Shown one piece after another: positions 1-10,782 of a stretch of 64,000 bases of DNA. The notes beneath the pieces are model-generated. The model was not told where the DNA came from. It was given only the letters and a program-made list of their open reading frames with translations, and ran no database searches. The stretch lies in assembly GCA_900073065.1 (NCBI GenBank), contig FJOG01000045.1:81116-145115 (forward strand). Reading direction: 5' to 3'. The stretch comes from Phialocephala subalpina (lineage: Eukaryota; Ascomycota; Leotiomycetes; Helotiales; Mollisiaceae). How positions within the stretch are numbered: the stretch's first letter is position 1; each line of letters begins with the position of its first letter. The position numbers were made by a program, and so were the translations under genes.

Positions 1-240
1 GGGGGGGGGGGGTACATTTTGCGCTAGTTAGATCTGGAAATACACCGTTCTATTTTTAAAATTGAAAATAATTGGTACATCGCTCTTTATCAATTTCGCT
101 TTCGTGTCGCCCTGCCTTTTCTTTATCTCAATCTATATATCCTCGTTTGAAAGTACGCAAATTTCATTTTCGCAGACCTTGCCTTATCTTCTCTTACGTG
201 TGATGTATACTGATAAGCATTGCTAATGAATGACCTCGCG
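1..240. other. window edge and 3' flank of HET gene
   Basis: The window opens with a run of 12 G (1-12), which looks like a contig-end or sequencing artefact. The rest is AT-leaning non-coding DNA downstream of the minus-strand HET gene. No gene is seen. Confidence 0.5.
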
Positions 241-2280
241 TTAAACAATTGAAATTGTGTATATCCCTTGTCCATGAGACTTCTCGTACTGAAGCCATTC
301 ATGGGTCTCACTGTTGTGGAAGTCATGTATTTCATCCTCACTTCCTAACTCGAGAAGGCCCCATCTGTAGAATTGTCCCTGAGTAGACTTGGTTGGCATG
401 AGGAGAAGACAGTCGTAGTCCCGGTACCCCTCTGCCGTCCGCTTATTGACTGCTAAGCAATGCAACTCATTTGGATTTACGAGTGAACTAGGCTTGCAAA
501 TCACGGCCGAATCATGCCACTCATTGCTAGAAGTGCGGAAGCGGAATCGATATTGACTTTGAGCATTATACTGCTTCATCTCTTCCAGCTCAATAGTTGT
601 CAGGGGGCCAGTTAGACGAACCAGGCCACTTTTAACCGCGCCAGTCCTATCAAACCCAGCGGGCTCCACCGATGCTTCAAGGATGTTGATAAAAAGACAC
701 TGCCGTTTCCATGATGGACAGGATATTCTCCCATCCACGCACGCCCATGACCATGATGGTGCTCGATATGTCTTCGCCGTTATTAGAGGACCAGCTTGGT
801 CGCTCTCGCTCTCCCATAACAGTTGAGATGGAAGATGTTTCTTCCACAGTCCGGCAAGATATTCATCTTGTGTCGACTCTTGGAGAAGTTTTGCGATTCC
901 AGATAAGGCAATCAGTTTGTCTCCTGGGTTTGTTAAGTTACAAGATGTATAGCTGTGTACCAAATTCGACCAGGAAAACACCGGATAATCGTTACCATCT
1001 TCACCTTTCTCAAAAATCATTCTTTCGAGTGGAAGCTTTTTTGGTATTCGACCTATAAATTTAGGAACCCGGCCGGGATATAATTCGCAAAGGCTTGATT
1101 GGTAACACTCCCAGATCATTTGCCGCTTGCCAAGATGAAGAATCCTAGGAGAGAGAAGCAATTCTTGGACAACCCAAGCTCTCTGCCTCAAGGGGTCATT
1201 TTCAAAAATCCCTGCCCAGAAATTGTTGTCGCTTAATAGAAATTCTTGGTTCGGCGTATCCACCCATGCTGTAGTTATTATATTTGGTCTTACGGGGGCG
1301 CGACGCTCATAATAACATCCTTCATTGGCATGTGATGATCCAGTAGCAGCGAGATTACACAAACTTCCTCTGTAAACATCTGCCATAAGAGAAGCTTCTT
1401 GCTCCCAGTCGCTAAGAGAATCCTGCATGATGCAGAGCGAGTCAATCCAAAGAAAATTGACTCCCATTTGATGTGTGATGAGGACTGCATCACGAAATGT
1501 TTTCGGGAGTTCAGAGATCAAAATACCCTTTATCAATTGTTGAAGGGTTTTGGCGGTGAGTGTCAAGAATGGAGAAGTACCCCAGCAGTGACTTAGTGTC
1601 ATGTATTTGACAGATGTGTTTTTGTATCGTCAGGAACAATCCACAGGCGAATTTCCTTTGGAGTTGGGCTGCTAATTCTCAACAGTCTTGCTGGAAGTTT
1701 GAGGGTGTTTTTCTGTGCAGCTTTGTTGGTGCATGTTGGATGCTTTTGAAGGCACGTTTCGAGCCAGTGTCTAGCGACGGCTACATAAGAATCTGGCTCT
1801 GTACTGGTCGAGCGTGGAAAGGAAGACAGTAGACCTTCTAGAGTTAGGATACGTTATTTCAAGACATTTTAGATGGATGATACCGGAATTGGGCTGCAGC
1901 CTAAAGCTACAGAGGGAGCACTCGTAAGACCACTCCAACGTTGCTCCCTGCAAAAAATACAGGTTCAAAGCAATTGTTAACTCTATGCTGATAGTCTCAT
2001 CAGCAGAGACTATAGGCTTTAAATCATATCTGGAAAAATTACTGCGGCCGGGTTCGAAAGAGGATTCCTGGAGGTCGGTATTGGCGGCGGAAGAATCTCC
2101 AGATTCAGTAGCCGGTTTTCGAAATTGATACCGTCTCCAGAGGGCATCACAAATATAACACCCGTTTGAGGCCGCTAACTCCAGATCGCGTGGAGAGTAA
2201 TGGTGGTCTCTACCAAAGGAATTGGACAATGAATCGTTGAAATTTCCTTGAAAGATACTCTGGCAAACATTGCACAACAT
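241..2280 (-). CDS. HET-domain (heterokaryon incompatibility) protein, one apparent frameshift
   Basis: HET proteins trigger cell death or growth arrest when genetically different hyphae fuse. The N-terminus is typical of the large HET class, starting LCNVCQSIF with a Cys-rich GCYICDALW segment (residues about 20-55). A 46 nt intron (1838-1883, GTATCA...CTCTAG) brings the linker HWLETCLQKHPTC into phase. The HET core follows: YMTLSHCWG, FLWIDSLCIMQD, and RAWVVQELLLSPRILHL. The start at 2280 was chosen because homology begins there; an upstream in-frame ATG lies at 2409. Just before the SHCWG core the frame breaks: one extra A in the AAA run at 1606-1608 would give LSKYMTLSHCWG and a product of about 664 aa. 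So this is either a single-base assembly error or a recent inactivation. The family is certain, its integrity is not. Confidence 0.75.
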
Positions 2281-3187
2281 GGTGACAGATTGCGATGAAG
2301 AGTCGATGGATTTAAAACCGGCTTTAAACGTCAATATGACTGGAAGTTGCCTTGCCTTGATAGAGTAGAAGGAGAATAGATCTGGCGTGGCGCATCGGCG
2401 GAGCAGCATAATAAGAAGGAAAGAGAGAGCAATGAAAGCCTGCGGAGAGAAAAGCGCTAGGTTAATAATGCTGACATAGAACAGGCGGTCCTGTTCCGCG
2501 CCCGAGGATCTGCCGGAGGAGTGACTTAGAGAGAACTAGCGGAGAATGAGCCTTAGCGGGCCCGAGGCTCTGCCGAGGGTGCGACTTGTTGACTTCGCTC
2601 GCCGATGTCGATACAGACAGTCTGTCCATAAGTCGATTGATACCGAGCAAAACACCTCGGAAACTTAAGGTTTTGACCTCTGTTTTCTGAGGGTTTTCGT
2701 TTCGCGTCAATCGGATTAACTATCTTCCGCCGAAGCGTCGCCTTACCTATTGAAGTGTATGAATTTCAGCTTCCGCCGGCCTCACCCTGAATCTAAAATA
2801 AAGCCATTCCCAAATATCTCTATTTTGTTTATAAGTCTTAACCCCCATTAACCACAGAGCGCCGCCGCCGACTAACCGCGTTGGGAAAAATATCGTCTAA
2901 GATTACTTCTCTCTAAATACTCTTATTTAATTTGTTTTAATAATAAACCTATAAAGATTAATATAAATCTAGGTATACCTTATAAAATTATAGAGACCCA
3001 GAACCCAATAAAGGATCCATAAAACCCATTGGATCCTTGGCGACCCATTAGGGACCCGATGGGTGGGTCCTCAAAGCCAATAGGGCCCCATTGGGAGACC
3101 TATTTGCAGCGTACATACAATACAACTCAACTGCTTGTCATTATATTCCCACATCCCAACCATCATTAGCACACCAAAATGCGACAC
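2281..3187. other. intergenic: repeat copies and AT-rich stretch
   Basis: This is the upstream flank of the HET gene. It contains a dispersed repeat copy (2552-2751, listed separately) and a partial copy just before it (about 2497-2526). An AT-rich stretch follows (about 2770-2990), then a segment (about 2996-3102) full of short direct and inverted GGATCC, ACCCAT and ATGGGT words. No gene is seen. Confidence 0.5.
2552..2751 (+). repeat. dispersed repeat copy A (about 200 bp)
   Basis: It aligns by eye along its length with 8004-8199. Shared blocks include CCCGAGG..CTGCC near the start, ATAAGTCGATTGATACCGA, CACCTCGGAAACTT, TTTTGACCTCTGTTTTCT, and ACTATCTTCCGCC...TTACCTATT at the end. Differences are mostly transitions plus a few indels. 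A partial tandem copy of the first 30 bases lies at about 2497-2526. No terminal inverted repeats or coding capacity are visible, so the class is unknown (possible solo LTR or MITE fragment). Confidence 0.75.
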
Positions 3188-3453
3188 TATCCGTTACGCT
3201 GCGACCAGCTTTGCGTCTCGCCTAATTTTGGAGAGAACATCAAAATCCCTTTGAGTCGCCTACTTCAAACAAACCTTTCGTAAGAATAGATTATTAGAAA
3301 ATCGCAAAATCTACATGCAACCAAAATTTGGAAAGTAATAAATCATTTGAATGAGCGCTGGGATTTTCTTCGAATTTGATCGCGAGTTATAAGCGTTGCA
3401 AATCAGGCAAGTTTTAGCGATTAAACGCAAAGCTGGTCGCAGCGTAACGGATA
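3188..3453. mobile_element. MITE-like element with 27 bp perfect TIRs and TA target duplication
   Basis: The left end, TCCGTTACGCTGCGACCAGC, continues to 3216. It is matched perfectly in inverse by 3425-3451, giving 27 bp terminal inverted repeats around a 262 bp element (3190-3451). TA dinucleotides flank both ends (3188-3189 and 3452-3453), as expected for Tc1/mariner/pogo-type insertion. There is no coding capacity inside. It sits about 260 bp upstream of the start codon of the HET/NB-ARC/TPR gene, so it may contribute to that promoter. A non-autonomous DNA transposon is the natural reading. Confidence 0.85.
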
Positions 3454-3709
3454 CCAGCTTAGTCTTTGGCCCCGAATAACTTATGACTGCCTGAGGCTTT
3501 AAAAAATGCATGTCTGCGCTGCGCACTCTGTGCTGCGCCCCAGCCCAGTGCTGCGCCATGGTACACTTGGCATTGAGGCTCAAATCGCGACAACCGCGCG
3601 AAGAATCATACCTTTTCCATACCCTCTTCCATGTCACCTCAGTCTCCATGACCACTGTCTACAAGCGTCAATATTAGGAGCAGTTTTATTGTTACTATAT
3701 GCTAGTACT

Positions 3710-6700
3710 ATGCGTCTTCTGAGAATCAATAGTGATGGCAACTTCAGCCTGACCAGATTTCTTCCCGGCGAGATTCCTCCTTACGCCATCCTCTCGCATA
3801 CATGGGAGACGGACAACCAGGAACTTACCTTTCAGGACATAGTGAATGGAGCCGGGAGAAACAAGGCTGGTTACAGAAAAATCCAGTTTTGCGGAGACCA
3901 AGCAAAGAAGGACGACCTACAATACTTCTGGGTGGACAGTTGTTGCATCGACAAAGCTAGCAGTGCCGAGCTTTCAGAGGCTATCAACTCTATGTTTCGC
4001 TGGTATCAGGATGCCGTCAAATGCTATGTTTATCTCTCAGATCTGTCAACCAGTGATGTCATATCCTTGGTGTCCTCCCGGCTTCCAGGTGGTTCACCCC
4101 TCAGTCGGAGCAAGTGGTTTACCCGAGGCTGGACACTTCAAGAGCTTCTGGCACCATCGTCAGTCGAGTTCTTCTCCAAAGAGGGCGACTGGCTCGGTGA
4201 CAAGGGGACCTTAGAATTGCATATCAGTGACATCACTGGTATCGCAGTTAAGGCTCTTCAGGGAACTCCCATGTCCCATTTCAGCCTTGATGAACGGATA
4301 TCATGGGCGACCGACCGACAGACTACAATTGAAGAGGATCAAGCGTATTGTTTGCTGGGCATTTTCGAAGTACATATACCGCTCATTTATGGAGAAGGAA
4401 GGAAGAATGCATTTCGTCGACTTCAAGAGGTCGCCAAATTCACTTCTAAGCCTAAGCCCTTCTCGACCGTCCCGTTCGCCCCCGACCCTGGCTTCGTCAA
4501 CCGGCCTGAATTCTTAGCGTGGATCCACGACAAGTGCGCGGGACCAGGAGCTCGGGCGGCGCTCGTCGGCCTTGGCGGTGTAGGGTTTGTCAACGTCCGC
4601 TTCCTTAATATCACAGTGCTAACGTGACACAGAAAGTCGCAGCTGGCTATCCGATACTCCCACGATGTCCGTGATGCGTCGCCGCAAACGTTCGTGTTCT
4701 GGGTGCATGCCAGTACCCAGGTCAGGTTCGAAGAAGCGTACAGACACATTGCCGACAGGCTTGAACTTCCGGGGCGAGATAATCCGAATATCGACGTTTT
4801 GCGGCTCGTTTATAACTGGCTGTGCGATGAAACAAACGGAAAGTGGATCATGGTCCTAGATAATGTCGACGATATCGAGACCTTTTTTTCACAAAAGCGC
4901 GCGCAGGATAAGCCGTCCGGAAGCCCGCCGGCATCGCTGGCAGTTTACCTTCCTCAGAGCCGTAACGGATCGATCTTGATTACGTCTCGGAACAAGGATG
5001 TGGCAACCAAGCTGGCAGGAGGTTACAACAGCATCAAGGAGGTTCATGCAATGGACGAAAGCCAAGGTCTGCAGCTCCTTCAGAACAAGCTGCAGGACAG
5101 GTCAACCGAAGACGGCGCGGTTGATCTGCTGCGTGCTCTCGACTACATACCTCTCGCAATCACCCAGGCCGCTGCATACATCAACCGGCGAGCTCGAATG
5201 ACGATCTCCGGATACCTTGACGAATTTCGCAGAAACGACAAGAAGAAAGAAAATCTCCTGAATCGAGATGCAGGCGATCTCCGTAGGGATGACAGCGCAT
5301 TGAACTCGGTGGTGACGACATGGCAGATATCGTTCGAGCGTATTCGTGAAGAAAGACCTTCTGCTGCAGACTTGTTGTCGCTCATGAGCTTCTTCAATCC
5401 CCAAGGAATTCCAGAGTCTATACTTCGAAGGCACAGCAGGAGAGGGGCAAAGCCGGACAATGAAGACGAGGCTGAGAGCGCGTTTGACGAGGACTTCGAC
5501 ACGCTGTTGGCTTATTCCCTAATAGTAGTGACGGCCGACACTCATGTGTGTGAGATGCATGCTCTCGTGCAATTCTGCACACGAGTCTGGCTTTCCTCGA
5601 TCGGTGATACGGAGCAGTGGAGACGGAAATTTTTGGCATTAATGGCAGGCGAGTTCCCTCTTGGGGAGTTTGAGAACTGGGTGAAATGCCAACAACTGCT
5701 TCCACATGTGGAGTGCTTGTTCCACCAGGAGCCGACCGAGGAAGAATCACTGAGAAATTGGGCCCAAGTACTTACGAATGCTGCATGTTACATGTGGACG
5801 AAGGGTAAATACAGCGCAGCTCGGGACGCCGCAATTAAAGCAGTAACAACTAGAGAGCAGATACTGGGGCACGACCATCATTCCACGCTTACAAGCGTTG
5901 AAATCTTGGGGTTAGTGTTGCAGCACCAAGGGAAATACGACGAGGCAGAGAAGATGATCCGGCGAGCACTGGAAGGGTACGAAAAGACGCTGGGGAAAGA
6001 GCATGATTACACGCTTATAAGCATGGGCAGAATGGCGGAAGTGCTGCGGCACCAGGGAAAGTACGAAGAAGCAGAGAAGACGAGTCAGCGAGCATTTGAA
6101 GGTAGCGAGAAGGTACTGGGGAAGGAGCACTCCACTACGCTTACGAGCTTGAATAACCTAGCGTTAGCGCTAGAGGATCAAGGTAAGTATAAAGAGGCGG
6201 AAAATATGTACCTGCGAGCACTAGAAGGATATGAGAAAGCGTTGGGAAAGGAGCACCCGAACACGCTCATACTTGCGAACAACCTAGGTTTGGTGCTAAA
6301 GGACCAAGAAAAGTATGAGAAGGCAGAAAGCATAGTTCGTCAAGCACTGGGAAGGAGGGACAAGGTGCTGGGAAAAGACCATCCTGATACACTAAACAGT
6401 GTATCTATCTTGGCGGAAGTGCTGAATTACCAAGGAAAGTACGACGAGGCAAAGAAGATGAGTTGGCAAGCACTAGAAGGGAAGGAAAAGGTGCTGGGGA
6501 AGGAACACCCGAACACGCTTATAAGCGTGAGCAACCTGGCTGTGGTGTTGCATAACCTGGGGAACCATGACGAAGCAGAGAAGATGAGTCGGCGAGCGCT
6601 TGACGGGAGTGAAAAGGTGCTTGGGAAAAAGCACCCTCAAACACTAGAAAGCGTGAACAATCTGGCGTCACTGCTACATGACCTGGGGAATTGCAGTGAG

Positions 6701-6991
6701 GCAGAGAAGATGTATCGGCGGGTATTAGACGGCATGGAGAAAGTCCTGGGGAAAGAACACCCTACAACTTTAACAAGTATGAATAATCTGGCGACTGTGC
6801 TACATGAACAAGGGAATTATGGTGAGGCAGAGAAGATGTGTCGCAGAGCACTAGATGGCATGGTGAAAGTCCTAGGCAAAGAACATCCTTCTACGCTGGC
6901 GGTCCGGAACAACCTGACTTGGTGCTGCAGTACGTATCAGGGAAATAATAAAGAGCTATTTCAGGAAGATGAGCTGGCGAGCACTGTATAG
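3710..6991 (+). CDS. NLR-like STAND protein: HET - NB-ARC - TPR repeats
   Basis: The start MRLLRI at 3710 is the usual beginning of this HET subclass. Exon 1 is 3710-4584, the intron is 4585-4632 (48 nt), exon 2 is 4633-6991; the product is about 1077 aa. Residues 1-220 are the HET domain (PPYAILSHTWE, YFWVDSCCIDK, WFTRGWTLQELLAP). NB-ARC follows: Walker A GLGGVGKSQLA at about 286-296, formed only after splicing because the intron falls inside it. Walker B is WIMVLDNVDD at about 363, then SILITSRN and the helical segment with YIPLAITQAA. From about residue 705, eight 42-residue kinesin-light-chain-type TPRs follow (HPxTLxSxxNLAxVL..GxYxEAEKM.RRALxGxEKVLGKE). Known HET-NB-TPR proteins are proposed non-self sensors; the HET domain is the likely death effector. 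The frame stops at 6991, but TPR-like sequence continues downstream with stops. Confidence 0.9.
5877..6955 (+). repeat. in-gene tandem array of about 126 bp TPR units
   Basis: Eight successive 42-codon units encode the TPRs of the NLR-like gene. Each contains recognisable DNA words such as GACGAGGCAGAGAAGATG and GTGCTGGGGAAGGAGCAC. The units are similar but not identical. Such arrays in fungal NLRs often vary in copy number through unequal exchange. Confidence 0.8.
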
Positions 6992-7425
6992 TAAGGAATA
7001 GAGTGTCCCGAAAATGAACACGTAAACACCCGGACGAACGTAAGCTACCTAGTGCTAGTACTGTGCTGCATTACCAGGGAAGTACAATTCACCGATGGGC
7101 ACAATACGCTAAAGAGAGTGAGCAACCTGGCGTCGGTGCTGCAGGACGAGGGGAAGTACGACGAGGCGGAGAGGTTGAACCGGCGAGCGCTGGAAGGGAG
7201 GGAGAAGGAGCTGGGTGAATAGCACCCCGATACACTTACTTCCGTTTACTGCCTTGCGTATTTTCTACAGAAGCAGGCGCGGTATTAGGGGGCGTCAGAG
7301 CTCCACAAGAGAGCTTGCTACGGCTATCAGCAGAAGCTCGGATCTCAGCACCCAACCACGATTGCTTACGTCAACCATTATGCAAGCATTCAACACGAGT
7401 GGAACGACTGAGACTGAGTATGGCG
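6992..7425 (+). pseudogene. decayed C-terminal TPR tail of the NLR-like gene
   Basis: After the stop at 6989-6991 the same reading frame continues to encode TPR remnants. EHVNTRTNVS-like residues come first, then NTLKRVSNLASVLQDEGKY, EAERLNRRALEGREKELG, a TAG at about 7219, HPDTLTSVYCLAYFL, a second TAG, and finally SELHKRACYGYQQKLG with SQHPTTIAYVNHYA. Because the frame is unchanged, only point mutations to stop codons separate these units from the gene. The ancestral protein therefore had about three more TPRs. It may be truncated in this strain only. Confidence 0.75.
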
Positions 7426-8337
7426 TTGGCTGGCGACGACAAATCGACGCTCAGAGAGACACCATCTTATAGCGCTATGAGTTCAAATAGCAAATCCTGG
7501 CCAGCGAGCAATAACCAGAAAAGTAAGCAAGGCTCACGTTATATGCACTTGAAGTCAAGGATATGGAGAAAAGAGTCGTAGCATATAACTTAGGTTAGAC
7601 ATCGTTCTTGCATGTTCTCAGTGACGTTCTGCGCAGTGAAGAATGAATCACTTGACTTAGATCAGTCTAAGGCAGCAATGCTCCAGCCAAGAACGGCGTA
7701 TTATATAATGTAAACACCAGCTGTAATTATGGGAGTATCTTGTACTACGCTAACACGGAGTAGGAAACCCCCTTGTCGAGGGCCCTTGCGATGAGAACAA
7801 ATCAAGGTGCAAAATCGGAAGCTGATTCTGCTCGCGGCTGTACACCTATAAGCCTCAGGGGGTAGCCCCCGGCACGTGAGTAGCATGTGACGAGTGGTTC
7901 AGTCTGTCACATAAGGCAGGAAGTAGGCAGAGGAGGTTCATTTGGTGCTGCTTAGTCAAAATTCATCACAGGTCTGGTAGGTGGGCGAGAAGTTTGGAAG
8001 GATCTTAGCGAGCCCGAGGATCTGCCCGGGGTGGACGACTTGCTGGGCTCTTTCCGCTGTACGATGCACTCTGCTTATAAGTCGATTGATACCGAACAAA
8101 CACCTCGGAAACTTGAGGTTTTGACCTCTGTTTTCTAAGGGGTTTTATTTTGCGCTAATCGGATTGACTATCTTCCGCCTTCACGTCCTCTTACCTATTC
8201 TTTGTCCCGATCTAAGATGTTCTCGCTTTAAAGTACGTGAATTAGATAATTTTAAAGTAAAGTAGGCGATTTTTGTTTTATAACGCCTGTAAATATTACT
8301 AAACCACGGACTTTTGACGTAGGCTTGTGACAAACAT
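7426..8337. other. intergenic with dispersed repeat copy B
   Basis: Non-coding DNA between the NLR-like gene and the convergent HET gene. The only structured part is repeat copy B (8004-8199). Nothing else is recognised. Confidence 0.4.
8004..8199 (+). repeat. dispersed repeat copy B (about 196 bp)
   Basis: Second copy of the element at 2552-2751, same orientation, starting CTTAGCGAGCCCGAGGATC and ending CTTACCTATT. It ends about 140 bp from the 3' end of the minus-strand HET gene. Divergence from copy A is dominated by C/T and A/G differences, as RIP or age would give. Confidence 0.75.
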
Positions 8338-10782
8338 TCACCCGAGCAATATCTTATGAGACCGGGGTGATGCTTTATCGAAAGCATGAACATGCACCTG
8401 GCCAATTCCTACTCTGTATACCACTCCATCTTGCCATTCAATCATCATGACATTATAAAAGCACCAACAGATATTCGGATCATACCGCCCTTGATCGAAC
8501 GGCTCATCTTCCTTGTTTAAGGGAGGCCTTGGGCTGATTGGTGAACCACCTGGTTTGCCAGCATAGCTCTCAGTCTCTTCGTCCCATGCAGGGTCTGAGT
8601 CAGCATGTGACAGTGTTGTTTGAGATAGGCAGATAAATTCATGCAATCCAGGGGTGAGCCTTTGAAATGAATTTCCATCCAAGGTAACAACACCAGCCCG
8701 TAGGCCATCTGAGTCGAAGACCGAAAGTTCGCATTTACCATGGACCCCCTCGTCGCATTTTGGGCTTTGACACCACCTTCCAGAGTGCTTGTTCGTGACA
8801 GTCAACTTGGCTATTTTTGCTCGCAAATGGAGTTGACCAGTTTGGAAGTCAACAGGAGTTGGCTGACCATCTACTGGGTCAGAGATGGGATGGCAAGTCC
8901 AACGCTCATGGTCACCGTCCTTTCTGGTGTAATAAATGAATTGCCCATCGCCGACATGCCGCTCCCAAAATTTCCAATAAGGCCACGAACTCTTGGGCAT
9001 TCCGGTAAGCTCGGCTTCAAGAGGAACTTCTGCCTCATCCGCACTCAACCACTCAACTTGCGAAGTTGTTTTCTCAGACACATTTCCATACCAATCCAAC
9101 TTAAAATGACCAACCCAACCAGCCCAGGACCAGGTAGGGAAATGACTTGCATTTGGCCCTGCTCTTCTCCGTCGGTGGAGAGGACCTATAGGGTACCAAA
9201 GCAAAGCCACATCTAACAGACACAATGGCATGCCAAATGCGAACGGAGAGGAGTTGAACAGATCGCGGCTGAGTACGTTGGAGACCCCTTGGAAAGCATT
9301 CAAGATATCTTCTTCAAATGAGAGATTGCGTAATGTGTATTCGAAAATGATCTCCTCATAAACGTGAATGTTGAGTTTGTTGCGGTAGATAATTTTATGC
9401 CCAGTACCATGCTCCGGATCGCAGCCGTAGGTAACTTTCCCAGCTCGAGTGTTGTAATGTGGGTCTATCAGCATGTCTTCCCTGTACTCTCCATGGTCAC
9501 ATTCGAAAAACACCTGCTCCTTGCAGAAGTAGAGCTTTCTGTTGGAAAATAACCTCTCTTGATACGTCCAAGCTCGCGCATTCCAGGGGGCAGCATCCAC
9601 TGCGTTTCCCAACCCCGGTAGGACGTTGGAAACCTTCATACCCTGCAAGTTCACTACCTGCTGCGAGCTCCATCTGGAATTAGGGCGCACCCCAGGTAAT
9701 CCAGCGTGTGCATCTGTGCCATAGGCTGCTATAATGGCCATCTTAGCCTGCTGATAGATCTTGTCCATCTGCCCAATTTGGACGAGTTTGTCTTGGACGT
9801 CTTGCACGATGCAAATACTGTCGACCCATAGGTAGCGCTCACTGAGCCTCTTGCAGAGAATCATTGCATCTCGGATGGTCTGAGGAATTGCGGGATCACC
9901 GGTTGACAATGCCCCACTCTGTTTCAGATTGGGAAGATTTGCCTCGGTGAGGATAAATGGTGTGACTTTTTCCCACACATAGCTCAGTGCTATATACTCA
10001 AGGCCCTCAATTGGCCCAACCAAACACTGTTCAATAACATCGATCAGCCTTAGACTGAGAGTAGACTGTTTTGATTTCGACATGTCTCCTTCCATTTGAG
10101 ACTCCTCTGCTGTCTTTCTTGCGCATGTTTGGATCCAATATGAAAGCAAGTCGAAATCTATTGAGGAAGTTGGGATTTCCCTGCCATAACCGCTACTCTC
10201 TGAGGCGCCTTCTCCAGAAAGCCTGTGTATCAGTGGAGGGGGCGGCAGATCTTGGCGAGGTTCAACCTCGTCTTCCTCAATGAGAGGAGGCCGAGTTGTA
10301 ATCAAGAGCTGGAAAGCAAAGGGAGTGTAAGTATCTTCAACCTTAGAACCATCTAGCCGGAGTCCGGTAGAATCTCGAACGAGACTGTTTAGATGACACA
10401 TTATTGGCTGGCCGTTCTTTTCGATAGGAATTGTACCGTTAGCACTCAAGTTCTGGAGCATCTGAGATACCAAACTGCAGAGTCTGCAGTAGGACCTTGC
10501 ACGTAGCTCAGCCACAGGGCCCAGGGGAATGCCAGTTTCGAGTATCGTCGGTCTTGATGCATGGTCTTCTTCAGCTATTGTCTCCCTTAAAGAAGCACCC
10601 AAGAGGAATTGGAAGTCCAACTGTCCGCAGATTGAACATAGATCTGCTCCATCTTTTGTTGGATCCAACGTGTGATTGCGGAGCCAAGGGGTCCGCTCGA
10701 TAGATTCCTCGTGGCTAGGTAAGTCACTTGCTCTGCGGGCCTCCTCCGGGAAGCTATCACCAACGCCAGTACCCAATGACAT
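8338..10782 (-). CDS. HET-domain protein, 814 aa, intronless
   Basis: A single open frame of 814 codons. The N-terminus has the Cys-containing leader of the long HET class (LCSICGQLDFQFLLG; RSYCRLCSLVSQML at about 95-110). The HET core spans about 265-425: EYIALSYVWE, TIRDAMILCKRLSERYLWVD followed by SICIVQD, KIYQQAKMAIIAAYG, and WNARAWTYQERLFS. The C-terminal part has LPTWSWAGW-like residues (FPTWSWAGWVGHF) common in HET proteins, followed by an unassigned domain. No NTPase domain is attached. Function is inferred as vegetative incompatibility or related cell-death signalling. This copy is intact, unlike the HET copies on either side. Confidence 0.9.
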   Translation of the reverse strand: MSLGTGVGDSFPEEARRASDLPSHEESIERTPWLRNHTLDPTKDGADLCSICGQLDFQFLLGASLRETIAEEDHASRPTILETGIPLGPVAELRARSYCRLCSLVSQMLQNLSANGTIPIEKNGQPIMCHLNSLVRDSTGLRLDGSKVEDTYTPFAFQLLITTRPPLIEEDEVEPRQDLPPPPLIHRLSGEGASESSGYGREIPTSSIDFDLLSYWIQTCARKTAEESQMEGDMSKSKQSTLSLRLIDVIEQCLVGPIEGLEYIALSYVWEKVTPFILTEANLPNLKQSGALSTGDPAIPQTIRDAMILCKRLSERYLWVDSICIVQDVQDKLVQIGQMDKIYQQAKMAIIAAYGTDAHAGLPGVRPNSRWSSQQVVNLQGMKVSNVLPGLGNAVDAAPWNARAWTYQERLFSNRKLYFCKEQVFFECDHGEYREDMLIDPHYNTRAGKVTYGCDPEHGTGHKIIYRNKLNIHVYEEIIFEYTLRNLSFEEDILNAFQGVSNVLSRDLFNSSPFAFGMPLCLLDVALLWYPIGPLHRRRRAGPNASHFPTWSWAGWVGHFKLDWYGNVSEKTTSQVEWLSADEAEVPLEAELTGMPKSSWPYWKFWERHVGDGQFIYYTRKDGDHERWTCHPISDPVDGQPTPVDFQTGQLHLRAKIAKLTVTNKHSGRWCQSPKCDEGVHGKCELSVFDSDGLRAGVVTLDGNSFQRLTPGLHEFICLSQTTLSHADSDPAWDEETESYAGKPGGSPISPRPPLNKEDEPFDQGRYDPNICWCFYNVMMIEWQDGVVYRVGIGQVHVHAFDKASPRSHKILLG

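Noticed and set aside
711..1058. 115-codon plus-strand frame within the HET gene
   Set aside because: Antisense to the clear HET coding sequence; no motif.
1771..1837. Apparent first frameshift in the HET gene near 1790
   Set aside because: A 46 nt intron (1838-1883) restores phase and gives the conserved linker, so no frameshift is needed there.
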